Source: Prolixibacteraceae bacterium (GTDB lineage: Bacteria; Bacteroidota; Bacteroidia; Bacteroidales; Prolixibacteraceae). Taken from it: a stretch of 31,957 nucleotides of DNA. The stretch is from the NCBI GenBank assembly GCA_003506435.1, contig DOAQ01000045.1, forward strand, positions 1-31,957, read 5' to 3'. A program made the position numbers and the translations under genes. Within the stretch, counting starts at the first letter, position 1; each line of letters starts with the position of its first letter. Of this stretch, positions 16,141 to 25,277 are shown piece after piece. The notes below the pieces were generated by a model. That model saw only the letters and a list, made by a program, of their open reading frames with translations. It had not been told where the DNA came from and searched no databases.

Positions 16141-17628
16141 TTAAAAAGGCGACGGCATACCTGTAATGTTCAGAAATTTTTGATACGACTTTTCCCAATC
16201 AAGTTTTTCTGAAGGTTCGAACTGAACAACTCCAAAGGAATGACGTATGATTTCCCTGATTTCATCAAGCGATTTTACATGTCCCAATGCTTTTGCCTGC
16301 ATTAAAATATTACCGATTGCCGTAGCTTCAGTAGGACCGGCAATAACCGGCAAACCGGTAGCATCGGCAGTTAGCTGGCACAGGAAATGGTTATTCGAAC
16401 CGCCGCCAATAATATGGATTTTCCTAATTTTATTTTCTCCCAATGAAATAATCTGATCCAAAGTAAAGCGATATTTTAACGCAAGACTATCGTATATGCA
16501 GCGAATAATTTCACCGTGTGTCCCGGGTGCTCCCTGCCCTGTTTTTTCACAGAAAGCACAAATGGCGCGGGGCATATCAGCCGGATTCAAAAATGACGAA
16601 TCATCCGGATCGACAATGTATTTAAAGGGTTCTGACACACTAGCCAGTTCCACCATTTCTGGCCATGAATATTCCACTTCTCGCGCCCATATTCTCCGGC
16701 ATTCCTGAATAAGCCACATCCCCATAATAGTTTTTGAAAAACGGGTTGTCCCTTCTACCCCGCCTTCGTTGGTAAAATTCAGCTTCAGGGTATCTTCTGA
16801 AATAATCGGGACCGGGCTTTCGATACCCATAATCGACCAGGTACCCGAACTAATGAAAACCCAGTCATTGCCTTCTGCCGGCACTGAAGCAACTGCAGAA
16901 GCAGTATCATGCCCGCCAACTGCAACGACCGGAATCTTTTTGCTGCCGGTTTGTTCCATTACTTCAGGCAACAATTCACCGGTAATTGTTCCGGGCCAGA
17001 CAATCTGCTGAAGAAGCGATTTGTCAATTCCGGCTTTAGCAATTAGTTCCAACTGCCATTCGTTGGTTCCCGGCTTTAGCATCTGGCTGGTACTGGCAAT
17101 CGAAAATTCAGCTTTTTTCACCCCTGAGAACAAGTATGCCAGAGCATCGGGCATGAACAAAATATCGCTGGTAATTTTCAGGATTGATGCATCTTTCTGC
17201 ACCATTGAAAACAACTGAAACAGACTATTGAACTGCATGAACTGGATGCCGGTCTGCAAATACACTTCCTCTTTTGGAATCTGCTGAAACAACTCTTCTA
17301 TTGACTGATCGGTACGCGAATCGCGGTAAGCAAAAGGCAACGATATGATTTGTCCTTCGTTGTTCAGATGAACAAAATCGACTCCCCAGGTATCAATTCC
17401 AATCGATTCGGGCTGAATGTGAAATTCGCGGATGCATTTTTCCAGCCCGGTTTTTAATTCACCAAACAAACTGAAAATATTCCAGAAATAGCTTCCGTGA
17501 ATCAACAGCATCCGGTTTTCAAAACGATGAATTTCAGTAAGTTCAAGTTTTCCTTCGTTCAATGTTCCGAGAATTGCCCTTCCGCTTGATGCACCCAAAT
17601 CAAAAGCAAGAAAATGATGCCTGTTCAT
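16141..17628 (-). CDS. rhaB: L-rhamnulokinase
   Basis: Protein of 495 residues of the FGGY carbohydrate-kinase family. The N-terminal ATPase motif FLAFDLGASSGRAIL, SIGIDTWGVDFVHL, the VAVGGHDTASAV block and SSGTWSIMGIES match rhamnulokinases. The C-terminal HIIGGGSNNHFLCQLTAD and GPTEATAIGNILMQA complete the ATP site. The enzyme phosphorylates L-rhamnulose to L-rhamnulose-1-phosphate in the cytoplasm. The usual partners (isomerase, aldolase, rhamnose transporter, AraC-type regulator) are not present nearby. It follows the CE15 esterase by 69 bp on the same strand. A near-match promoter (TATTTTG) is present in that gap, so it may be expressed alone. Confidence 0.93.
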   Translation of the reverse strand: MNRHHFLAFDLGASSGRAILGTLNEGKLELTEIHRFENRMLLIHGSYFWNIFSLFGELKTGLEKCIREFHIQPESIGIDTWGVDFVHLNNEGQIISLPFAYRDSRTDQSIEELFQQIPKEEVYLQTGIQFMQFNSLFQLFSMVQKDASILKITSDILFMPDALAYLFSGVKKAEFSIASTSQMLKPGTNEWQLELIAKAGIDKSLLQQIVWPGTITGELLPEVMEQTGSKKIPVVAVGGHDTASAVASVPAEGNDWVFISSGTWSIMGIESPVPIISEDTLKLNFTNEGGVEGTTRFSKTIMGMWLIQECRRIWAREVEYSWPEMVELASVSEPFKYIVDPDDSSFLNPADMPRAICAFCEKTGQGAPGTHGEIIRCIYDSLALKYRFTLDQIISLGENKIRKIHIIGGGSNNHFLCQLTADATGLPVIAGPTEATAIGNILMQAKALGHVKSLDEIREIIRHSFGVVQFEPSEKLDWEKSYQKFLNITGMPSPF

Positions 17629-17697
17629 AGTAGTTTTTTTGAAAATTGACAGGCAAAATAAATACTTTTTCAGAAACTATCCTGATGTGTGCTGAAA

Positions 17698-18963
17698 TTA
17701 ATTTAGCATTTTTTTAGCAAAGCCTATGTATTGCTCCCAGTCGTACGCGGTAATATCGTGCTTCCCGGTCCGGATATGATAACTGACTATACCTTTAACA
17801 GGCGAATCGGGTTCCGGCATTTCGGTGGCAGGCAAACCTTCCAGTCCGTACAACTGATATACCGGCGAAGCAAACTTTGCTGACAAAAATTCGCCACGCG
17901 GGTCGGCCCAAAGATCTTCTGTGGCGCTTGCCACATACAAAGGGCGCGGGGCTATTAAAGCCAGTAACATGTGCTGATCGACAGGTAGTTTTTCCTCGTG
18001 ATTATTGTATTTGTTGAAATTGTTGCAAAACCAGTGCGGGAAACTGGTATTGATACGGGCCACTGTTTCGCCAAACTTTCTGCGCGAAAGAGCGGCGCCG
18101 CCGCATCCTGAATCATTTGAAATGACAGCGGCAAAACGCCGGTCGGTTGCCCCTGCCCATAATGCAGTCTTTCCAAGGCGTGAATGCCCGATTACGGCAA
18201 CTTTAGTTGCATCAATGTCTTTGTCAGTTTCAAAATAATCCAAAGCTCTCGACAGGCCCCAGGCCCATGCAGCAATTGCTCCCCATTCATCGTCGGCAGG
18301 TTCGCTTTGCGACTTATCGTAGAAAAGCGGGTGAATGCCATCTCCAAAATTATCCCGGTCAGGATCAACATCTCCGTAATAAATAGTCGCCACACCACAT
18401 CCCGATTTTATGATTTCTTCAACAGGCCACCGGCTCGATCTTACTCCGCGCGACTGTTCAGTAATCTGGTTATTTACAATCCCGAAAGCAGGGTTATCCC
18501 TTACCCACGATTCGGTTAAACGAATAGCTGCATCGTTGATAATGGTGTGGTTGCCATAAAAATTATAACCCAGAAACAACGGGAAGTTCTGAATTCCTTT
18601 CGGCAAATAAATCAGTATTTCGACATTGAGTTCCTTGTCATTTTTAACAAAGGTCAGCACTACCTGTTTTCTTTTAGCAATACCGCCCAGTGCATTTTCA
18701 TCTTCGTCAACAACCCTGCTGCGGGCTATTTTTAAATCTCCCGGAATACGGCCATAAACTTCATCCTGAAACATTTTCAGAACCTCGGGCCGTCTGATTT
18801 TTTCCCAACTCTTGACATTTTTAATCTTCTTCCCTTTCAAAGAGACCAAAACTTCCGGCAATTCGTAAACCGGCACGTCTTTCTCATCAGTAATTGCCTG
18901 GCGAACTTGTGCATTCATGAGGACAGGAATGATAAGTAATAAAGTAATAAAAAATGTTTTCAT
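17698..18963 (-). CDS. Glucuronoyl esterase, CE15 family
   Basis: Secreted protein of 421 residues with a signal peptide (about 1-19, ending MNAQ). It has the alpha/beta-hydrolase core of carbohydrate esterase family 15: nucleophile Ser261 in VIGHSRLGKTALW, the following SNDSGCGGAALSRR block that is diagnostic for CE15, an acidic region ATEDLWADPRGEF (about 347-359) and the catalytic His402 in TGKHDIT. CE15 enzymes cleave ester bonds between glucuronic acid of xylan side chains and lignin alcohols, or related uronic esters. No other polysaccharide-degrading gene is adjacent. It starts 5 bp after the antiporter stop, so it is likely translated from a shared transcript. Confidence 0.9.
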   Translation of the reverse strand: MKTFFITLLLIIPVLMNAQVRQAITDEKDVPVYELPEVLVSLKGKKIKNVKSWEKIRRPEVLKMFQDEVYGRIPGDLKIARSRVVDEDENALGGIAKRKQVVLTFVKNDKELNVEILIYLPKGIQNFPLFLGYNFYGNHTIINDAAIRLTESWVRDNPAFGIVNNQITEQSRGVRSSRWPVEEIIKSGCGVATIYYGDVDPDRDNFGDGIHPLFYDKSQSEPADDEWGAIAAWAWGLSRALDYFETDKDIDATKVAVIGHSRLGKTALWAGATDRRFAAVISNDSGCGGAALSRRKFGETVARINTSFPHWFCNNFNKYNNHEEKLPVDQHMLLALIAPRPLYVASATEDLWADPRGEFLSAKFASPVYQLYGLEGLPATEMPEPDSPVKGIVSYHIRTGKHDITAYDWEQYIGFAKKMLN

Positions 18964-18968
18964 TGTAG

Positions 18969-21110
18969 TTATTCTTTTTTAAATATTTTACTTATCCCCT
19001 TTCCCAGCGTCCCTATCGTTTCAATACTCCTGAACCCAGAGAGATCGGATAAATCATCATACTCTTTCTGAAAATGATTGAACTGTTGCGGATAAACCAC
19101 AATAATGTTGTTATTTGTAAAATGTTTTTCAAGCTTGTGAGGAATATTATCCAGTAACGAGTAATATGAAACAGAATTTCTTCTCGCAGAGATAAATATC
19201 ACCAGATCGTCGGGATTGGTTTGTTCTGAAATCACGGAAAAATCTTCAATTCCTTCAAATGTTTGAAAACTTATTATGACTGTCAAATGTCTTTTTTGTA
19301 TTAATTCCTGAATTTCATTCTGCGTATTTGCGTTGCCAAAGTGCAGCACCGGAATACTAAGTTCATTCGACAACCTGAATATTTTTTGCACCCATAATTC
19401 GAATCCATCTTCCCTTTCCGATAAAGGAGGAGAAATTATTACTATTCTTTTCTGAACAACAAATGGCTTTTCTAAAAAACAAACGAACAGGTTTTTGCTG
19501 ATATTATTGATCAGGGAATTCATTTTTTCACCCAGTAATTTATCAATCAAACTGGTTTTCTGAGGCCAGCCGAGAATAATTATATCGGCCATAATTTCTT
19601 TCGAAATTCTTGAAATCCCGCTTACCGGATTATGATCTATTGTTGTTATGGAATCAATTCTTGTTTCCGTTGCAGCGCCTTGTCTGACTTGTTCTTCAAG
19701 TTTACTTCTTGTCGTAATAATATTTGCCTCCGCCTGGTCATTATTAGGCACAACGGACAGGATAGAAATCGGATTTGGTGACTTTTTATCCTTAATTAAT
19801 AACGCAAACTCCAAAAGTTTTTCAACGTTCAGAATGTTTGCTATCGGTAATAAAATATGTTCTCTTGTTCCTGTGGTGGTCTTCTCAACAGAAAAAGTAT
19901 CTTTTTGTCTGGAGAGCAATAGCTTTTTCGCAGCTTTTTCGGTTGCAAAAGAAGCGACTATACAGGTTATCAGGATCAGAATGATTGTTCCGTTGAGAAT
20001 ATTTTCGTCGAGTATATCCGACTGGTATCCAACAAGGATTACTGCCAGGGTAGCAGCAGCATGTGAACTGCTCAATCCAAAAATAAGCTGACGCTGCGCC
20101 CCTGAATATTTAAAAATGAGTTGGGTGAAAAGAGCTGCAAACCATTTACCAAACAACGCGACCAATGTCAAAACGACTGCAATAATTACAGCTTCGGGAC
20201 CTCTCAGAATTACGCTGATATCGACAAGCATGCCCACTGATATCAGGAAAAACGGTATAAACAACGAGTTTCCGATAAATTCGATCCGGTTCATCAATGC
20301 CGAGGAATGCGGTATCAACGGATTCAATGCAAGTCCTGCAACGAAAGCGCCGATAATGGGTTCAAGGCCGGAAACTTCAGCGAGAAAGGCAGCAAAAAAT
20401 ACGATTGATAAAACAAAAATGTAATGTGCATGTTTCTCACTTTCCATCTTTTGAAAAAACCACCTGGCAATCTTTGGAACGACCAGAAACATGATGGCCG
20501 AAAAGATAATGAGCGAAATACCCAGTCGTATCCAAAACTCCTGATTCAGACTGCCACTGCTGTTGCCAATAATTACAGCTAATGTGATCAAAACAGCAGT
20601 GTCTGTTAAAATAGTTCCACCCACAGTAATCGCAACAGCCTGATTTTTAGAAACACCCAATCGACTGACAATGGGATATGCCACCAGGGTGTGAGTTGAA
20701 AACATGCTTGCCGTAAGAAAACTTGCATTCAGGTCATATCCCAAAAGATAGTGACAAACCGGAAACCCGATGCTCATTGGAATGATAAATGTAAATAGCC
20801 CGAACAAGAAACTTTTATTTCGGTTTGCCTTAAACTCATTTAAATCCAGATCAAGCCCGGCAATAAACATGATATACAGCAAGCCAATAGTTGAAAAAAG
20901 TTCAACAGCGCTGTTTTTTTCGAGAATATTAGCTCCGTAGGGACCGATGATCATGCCGGAAATAATCAACCCGATAATGCCCGGGATATTTAGTTTTCGA
21001 AGGATAATCGGGGCCAGGAGGATGATGAATAAAATAACGGAAAAAACGAGTACCGGATTGGTTAGCGGATAATTAAATTCATTAAAAAAATATTCAAAAA
21101 AATTGGCCAT
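18969..21110 (-). CDS. Second CPA2-family cation/H+ antiporter with cytoplasmic regulatory domain
   Basis: Protein of 713 residues. The exchanger domain (about 15-385) contains LNIPGIIGLIISGMIIGPYG, FMFIAGLDLDLNEF-like helices, the GGTILTDTAVLITLAV acidic site region and FGLSSSHAAATLAVILVG. The C-terminal cytoplasmic part (about 405-713) is alpha/beta and Usp-like (IIILGWPQKTSLIDKLLGEK). The paired acidic residues of the electrogenic type appear as T-D in this copy, against D-D in the other antiporter of the window. This suggests different stoichiometry or ion preference, which is inference. Start ATG at 21110. The CE15 gene follows after 5 bp, an unexpected functional combination. Confidence 0.9.
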   Translation of the reverse strand: MANFFEYFFNEFNYPLTNPVLVFSVILFIILLAPIILRKLNIPGIIGLIISGMIIGPYGANILEKNSAVELFSTIGLLYIMFIAGLDLDLNEFKANRNKSFLFGLFTFIIPMSIGFPVCHYLLGYDLNASFLTASMFSTHTLVAYPIVSRLGVSKNQAVAITVGGTILTDTAVLITLAVIIGNSSGSLNQEFWIRLGISLIIFSAIMFLVVPKIARWFFQKMESEKHAHYIFVLSIVFFAAFLAEVSGLEPIIGAFVAGLALNPLIPHSSALMNRIEFIGNSLFIPFFLISVGMLVDISVILRGPEAVIIAVVLTLVALFGKWFAALFTQLIFKYSGAQRQLIFGLSSSHAAATLAVILVGYQSDILDENILNGTIILILITCIVASFATEKAAKKLLLSRQKDTFSVEKTTTGTREHILLPIANILNVEKLLEFALLIKDKKSPNPISILSVVPNNDQAEANIITTRSKLEEQVRQGAATETRIDSITTIDHNPVSGISRISKEIMADIIILGWPQKTSLIDKLLGEKMNSLINNISKNLFVCFLEKPFVVQKRIVIISPPLSEREDGFELWVQKIFRLSNELSIPVLHFGNANTQNEIQELIQKRHLTVIISFQTFEGIEDFSVISEQTNPDDLVIFISARRNSVSYYSLLDNIPHKLEKHFTNNNIIVVYPQQFNHFQKEYDDLSDLSGFRSIETIGTLGKGISKIFKKE

Positions 21111-21325
21111 TGTTCTATCTCGTTAAGAAATTCATACCCCCAATCGATTACTTTTTTCGCACTGGCAAGATACAAATAACTTATTTTATCTGGAAAAAAG
21201 ATAAAACTGATTTCCGGGAAAAAGATGAAGCTTATTTTACCGGAAATTCCGTTGTTTTAAAGTATAAAACAATTTTACAGCAAACGCCGGAGCATTTATC
21301 TGACGACACAAAATGCACCCGATAG
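21111..21325. other. Intergenic region with a degenerate tandem repeat and a possible ORF relic
   Basis: A plus-strand frame of 71 codons from a TTG at 21110 is open across this gap. It includes two imperfect 24-27 bp units (21179-21205 and 21206-21229, about 19 of 24 shared bases) and a partial third unit from 21230. The encoded peptides WKKDKTDFREKDEAYF show a period of eight residues. There is also an inverted pair ATTTCCGG / CCGGAAAT. It may be a decayed coding fragment or simply the antiporter leader region. Confidence 0.3.
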
Positions 21326-22585
21326 CTACGAAGCTGACGGCTTGTTTTGGGGTCTGTTATTCTGCCGTGGCTGCTGGCTTCGTTTTTTTCCGTAAAACGG
21401 TCGTTTGCCGTCTCTTCTGCCACCGCCGCCGCTTTTGGCTTTCCACGCCGGTCCTTCGCTCAGTCCTTCAGGCAAAGGCAATTTGATAATTTCCCGCTCA
21501 ATAAGCTGCTCAATACGATGGAACTTGCCCATATCCTTCTCGTTCACCAGGCTAATTGCCACTCCCGTTTTATCGGCACGGGCAGTCCGTCCCACGCGGT
21601 GTACGTAATCTTCTGCTGAAGAAGGAACATCGTAATTAATAATCAGGTTAATATCTTTGATGTCGATTCCCCGGCTAAGTACGTCGGTGGCGACCAAAAT
21701 ACGGGTACGTTTCGCTTTAAAATCCATCAGCACCTCTTCGCGCTCTTTCTGTTCCAGATCGGAAGAAATACCTTTTACTGTGTTCCCGTGTTTCCGTAAT
21801 GCACGGGCAATTTCAAATACATTTTTTTTTGTCGAGCTGAAAACAAGGATGCTGTCGTAATCTGTTTTACCACTGATCAGACTATCGATCAGGGCAATTT
21901 TTTGTTCGTTGTAAACCAGATATGCAGCCTGAAGTACACCCTCGGCAGGTTTCGAAATCTCAGTACTGATTTCAACCGGTTCATTTAATATTTTTGAAGC
22001 CAGTTCCCTGATCTTTTTAGGCATGGTAGCTGAGAACATCAGTGTTTGCCGTTTTTCAGGAACATAACTGAGAATACGGAGAATATCGTCGTGGAAACCA
22101 ATATCAAGCATTCGGTCGGCTTCATCAAGAATGACATATTTTACCTTGTCGAATTTAACGTAGCCCAGGTTCAAATGCGAAATCAGTTTTCCCGGAGTTG
22201 CAACAATAATATTTGTTCCGGAAGTCAACGCGCGGCTCTCCTGCTCCCAGTCGGAGCCTTCGCGGCCGCCATACACGGCTACTGAATTGACATTCAGAAA
22301 ATAACTAAAACCTTGTATCTGCTGGTTAATCTGGATGGCCAGTTCCCGGGTCGGAACGATAATCAGAGTTGAGAGGTCGTGGTTGTTGTCTGCTGCTATT
22401 TTGTCCAGAATTGGAAGGGCAAAAGCTGCTGTTTTTCCTGTGCCGGTCTGCGCACAGGCTAATAAATCTTTGTCATCTAAAATAATCGGGATTACCATTT
22501 CCTGGATAGGGGAAGCTTTTTCATAACTCATGTAACCAATTGCATCCAGAATCTGGTCATGTAAATCGAACTCATCAAACCTCAT
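21326..22585 (-). CDS. DEAD-box RNA helicase
   Basis: Protein of 419 residues with the complete helicase core. Q-motif region SPIQEMVIP, Walker A AQTGTGKT (45-52), Ia PTRELA, GG, TPGKL, DEAD box at 154-157 (VILDEADRML), SAT, and in domain 2 VATDVLSRGIDI and HRVGRTARADKTG. The C-terminal tail of about 45 residues is Gly/Arg/Lys/Gln-rich and probably binds RNA, as in RhlE-type helicases. Likely roles are ribosome assembly or mRNA turnover and cold adaptation. It has its own promoter. Confidence 0.95.
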   Translation of the reverse strand: MRFDEFDLHDQILDAIGYMSYEKASPIQEMVIPIILDDKDLLACAQTGTGKTAAFALPILDKIAADNNHDLSTLIIVPTRELAIQINQQIQGFSYFLNVNSVAVYGGREGSDWEQESRALTSGTNIIVATPGKLISHLNLGYVKFDKVKYVILDEADRMLDIGFHDDILRILSYVPEKRQTLMFSATMPKKIRELASKILNEPVEISTEISKPAEGVLQAAYLVYNEQKIALIDSLISGKTDYDSILVFSSTKKNVFEIARALRKHGNTVKGISSDLEQKEREEVLMDFKAKRTRILVATDVLSRGIDIKDINLIINYDVPSSAEDYVHRVGRTARADKTGVAISLVNEKDMGKFHRIEQLIEREIIKLPLPEGLSEGPAWKAKSGGGGRRDGKRPFYGKKRSQQPRQNNRPQNKPSAS

Positions 22586-22608
22586 ATTGTCTTTTATAAA
22601 AATCGGAT

Positions 22609-22635
22609 CAAAGGTAATACATTGCGGCCATCAAA
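22609..22635 (-). promoter_or_regulatory. Promoter of the DEAD-box helicase
   Basis: On the minus strand TACCTTTG (22609-22616) is an exact TAnnTTTG element 23 bp from the ATG. TTTG at 22632-22635 is a candidate -33 box, although the 15-bp spacing is shorter than usual. Confidence 0.55.
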
Positions 22636-22671
22636 TGATATATTGCTGGATATGAATTTGGTATTTCATGA

Positions 22672-24012
22672 TTATTTGATCTGTACTTCCTTCAAAATAG
22701 AAATCCGCAATACATTTTTGGTGTTCTCTTCAATCTTAAAGCGATCATCAATTCGTTTTCCGACAATCCAAACCACTTTGTTTCCGCTAGCCAGTATCCA
22801 TGCATTTTCCTTTTCCGGAATCGAATATTTTTCGTCGATAAAATAATCGCTGAGCTTTTTGTAGCCCGACATGCCCAGCGGCTGAAAATATTCTCCTTCC
22901 TGCCATTTCCGAAGGAGCAGGGGAAATTCAAGCTTGTTAAAGTCGAAATCGGCAACCAGCGGGTTTCTGGAAAACTGAAATGATGAATTCCGAACTTTTT
23001 GTTCAATTTTCATTCGGAACGGGTTTTCAATCCCGATGCAACCTTCTTCAATGTAAAACAAATCCGGATGGTCGTTTTCTACAGTGGTAACAATTAGTTC
23101 ATCACGGTCTTTCACCAAACGATGGGTTGAAGTATAAAATTTCTTTCCTGATTCGCCATCAAGGGAAGCAATAATATCATCGACCTGTTCAGCCGAAAAA
23201 CCTTTTTCCCGAAGCAACTCAAACAAGATTGTCCTTGCAGCATCCGTTGTTTCAATGGCCGAAATCCGGATGGTATCGCCCCATGGATGTTCCGTTACTG
23301 CATCCGCTTTTATCTCATCGATTTTTTGCTGAAACAGCATCTCGGTCTGGTCCAGATTATCGATGGTTTTAATAATATTTTTTCGGAACGAAGGATGAAA
23401 TTCATCAAACATCGGGAGAATTTTATGCCGGATGAAATTGCGTTGAATGCTGGTGTCGCTGTTCGAAGAGTCTTCGCGGAACTGAATATGATGCAGAGCT
23501 GCATAATTGCGTATCGAAAGACGGTCGGCAAATAAAATCGGACGAATGAGCTTTCCTGATTTTGCTTTTATTCCGGAAAGCCCGCGGATACCGGTTCCCC
23601 GCCCCAGGTTGATAAAAAATGTCTCCATTATATCATCCTGATGATGGGCCGTTGCCAGACAATCGAATTTTTCATCATCCATCAGTTTCCGGAACCACGA
23701 ATAACGCAAATCGCGGGCCGCCATTTCAATTGAAATACCTTCCTGACGGGCATATTCAAGTGTATCAAACCGGTTCACAAAAAGCCGGATATTGTGTTCG
23801 TCGCAATAATTAACCACAAATTCTTCATCGCCGTCCGACTCTTCTCCCCGAAGTTGAAAATTACAATGGGCTACCGAAAAATCGTATCCTGCTTTCTGAA
23901 AAAGATACAGCATCACCATCGAATCCAATCCACCGCTCACCGCCAGCAAAACTTTTTGCAAGGGGTCAAACAGGTCTTCTTTCCGAATATATGTAAGAAA
24001 TTTTTCCAGCAT
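22672..24012 (-). CDS. tilS: tRNA(Ile)-lysidine synthetase
   Basis: Protein of 446 residues. The N-type ATP-pyrophosphatase PP-loop SGGLDS is at 26-31. HHQDDIMETFFINLGRGTGIRGLSGI and IRPILFADRLSI are TilS hallmarks, and the C-terminal TilS substrate-binding domain ends in LGMSGYKKLSDYFIDEKYS and WIVGKRIDDRFKI. The enzyme attaches lysine to C34 of tRNA-Ile(CAU), which is essential for reading AUA. It is monocistronic or leads into the helicase gene 86 bp downstream. The leader contains a -7 element followed by four heptamer repeats. Confidence 0.96.
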   Translation of the reverse strand: MLEKFLTYIRKEDLFDPLQKVLLAVSGGLDSMVMLYLFQKAGYDFSVAHCNFQLRGEESDGDEEFVVNYCDEHNIRLFVNRFDTLEYARQEGISIEMAARDLRYSWFRKLMDDEKFDCLATAHHQDDIMETFFINLGRGTGIRGLSGIKAKSGKLIRPILFADRLSIRNYAALHHIQFREDSSNSDTSIQRNFIRHKILPMFDEFHPSFRKNIIKTIDNLDQTEMLFQQKIDEIKADAVTEHPWGDTIRISAIETTDAARTILFELLREKGFSAEQVDDIIASLDGESGKKFYTSTHRLVKDRDELIVTTVENDHPDLFYIEEGCIGIENPFRMKIEQKVRNSSFQFSRNPLVADFDFNKLEFPLLLRKWQEGEYFQPLGMSGYKKLSDYFIDEKYSIPEKENAWILASGNKVVWIVGKRIDDRFKIEENTKNVLRISILKEVQIK

Positions 24013-24034
24013 AGCTGAAGATGTGATACATGTT

Positions 24035-24062
24035 ACTCAATACTCACGACTCAATACTCATT
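24035..24062. repeat. Four tandem heptamers in the tilS leader
   Basis: On the plus strand the units are ACTCAAT, ACTCACG, ACTCAAT and ACTCATT: constant ACTC with three variable bases, 28 bp in all. Read in the direction of tilS they are NNNGAGT units placed between the -7 element and the start codon, so they should be transcribed. Confidence 0.75.
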
Positions 24063-24066
24063 ATTA

Positions 24067-24074
24067 CAAAGTTA
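24067..24074 (-). promoter_or_regulatory. TAnnTTTG -7 element for tilS
   Basis: On the minus strand TAACTTTG matches the -7 consensus exactly, 54 bp upstream of the ATG. No TTG at the usual -33 distance is visible. Confidence 0.45.
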
Positions 24075-24097
24075 TTCGTTTTAGAATTATAAATGAA

Positions 24098-25255
24098 TCA
24101 CTTTTCATACCTGCGGAAGAAACTTCTCAGACGACTGGAAAGCTGATCGAAAACTGGCTTCGAAAATTCGATGAACAAATCCTGTGGAGAAGGCATTGGA
24201 TAAGCACGATTATTCAAAATCGCAATATGATTGGAATCAAGTACTTCCTTGTCGCCCACAAAAATGCCGTACGCATTACTCCACATAAACTGCCCCGGTA
24301 TTCGTTCTGTCATTAGCACACTGTTGTTTGCCTGAAAATCGAATATTTCGTACTTCAATAATCCTTCGGTTAAAACCTGATCGTTTATAATTTTAATGGT
24401 TCCTTTGTAATTATGCACTTTCGTTTCATAAACTACGGTATCCTTTCTATTCACTTTAACCCGTTCTTCAACCACCTTACTTAATGGTTGTTCGCTTTCA
24501 TTGTGCTGGCTTCTTCCGATATGAAAATCATAGAAATTCATTTTCAGGATCATATCAGGATGTTCAATTTTGAAGTTGCCTGCTTCATTTTCAGAATAAA
24601 AATTCACAAAACTTTTTTCCGGATAGCTGTATTTCAACATCCCCAGTACGCGATCGTAAAAGTACACCGCCGACAGGTTATACAATTCCGAAAAAACAGG
24701 TATCTGCTCAACAATCACGATATAGGTGGCCCGTTTTTTTGACTCGATGATCATCCGATTTACATCTTCATACCCCGGGATCAACTGATCGGCTTTTACA
24801 AAATACAGATAGGCCTGCCGGGCATCGCTTTTGTTCCCCGATTTCATCAATTCGAGAGCTTCATTGTACACTTCACCGGCAGCTTTTTCTTTTGCAGGGC
24901 GCATTTCCGAAATGTATGTTTTCGGATCAGAAATCAAATTCCGGGCTGCGGGAACTTTTCGTATCTGTTCGGAAAGCTTGTTCACTTTTTCCATTATCCG
25001 GACGGTTTCGCCCCATTTGAAACGGTCGTTGCCAGTCAATATCAAATCAATTTCTTCCTGATAATAGCTGATGGCTGATGAATAACCTTCTTCTATAACC
25101 TGAATTGCATTTCTGTTGTCCGGATCGGACTGAAGCCGTTCAACAGCTTTGGACAGCGCTTCGTAGTAATCGCCACGTTCGAGCGCTTTTTTCCCGGTTG
25201 AACACGAGAAAAGAATAAAAATCGAAAAAAGCAAAGGATAAAAAAGTCGTTTCAT
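24098..25255 (-). CDS. TPR-like lipoprotein, unknown function
   Basis: Protein of 385 residues from the ATG at 25255, chosen because it gives a clean lipoprotein signal peptide, with lipobox LFSC (Cys near residue 18) followed by STGKKAL. A longer frame from 25306 lacks a sensible N-terminus. Residues about 25-75 form a TPR-like helical hairpin (RGDYYEALSKAVERLQSDPDN), then helical repeats to about 165. A predicted beta-rich half follows with no family I recognise. It is probably anchored in the outer membrane or inner leaflet facing the periplasm. It lies 22 bp after the PAP2 phosphatase gene on the same strand, so the two are likely an operon. Confidence 0.75.
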   Translation of the reverse strand: MKRLFYPLLFSIFILFSCSTGKKALERGDYYEALSKAVERLQSDPDNRNAIQVIEEGYSSAISYYQEEIDLILTGNDRFKWGETVRIMEKVNKLSEQIRKVPAARNLISDPKTYISEMRPAKEKAAGEVYNEALELMKSGNKSDARQAYLYFVKADQLIPGYEDVNRMIIESKKRATYIVIVEQIPVFSELYNLSAVYFYDRVLGMLKYSYPEKSFVNFYSENEAGNFKIEHPDMILKMNFYDFHIGRSQHNESEQPLSKVVEERVKVNRKDTVVYETKVHNYKGTIKIINDQVLTEGLLKYEIFDFQANNSVLMTERIPGQFMWSNAYGIFVGDKEVLDSNHIAILNNRAYPMPSPQDLFIEFSKPVFDQLSSRLRSFFRRYEK

Positions 25256-25277
25256 AATTTTATTTTTGGGTGATTGG

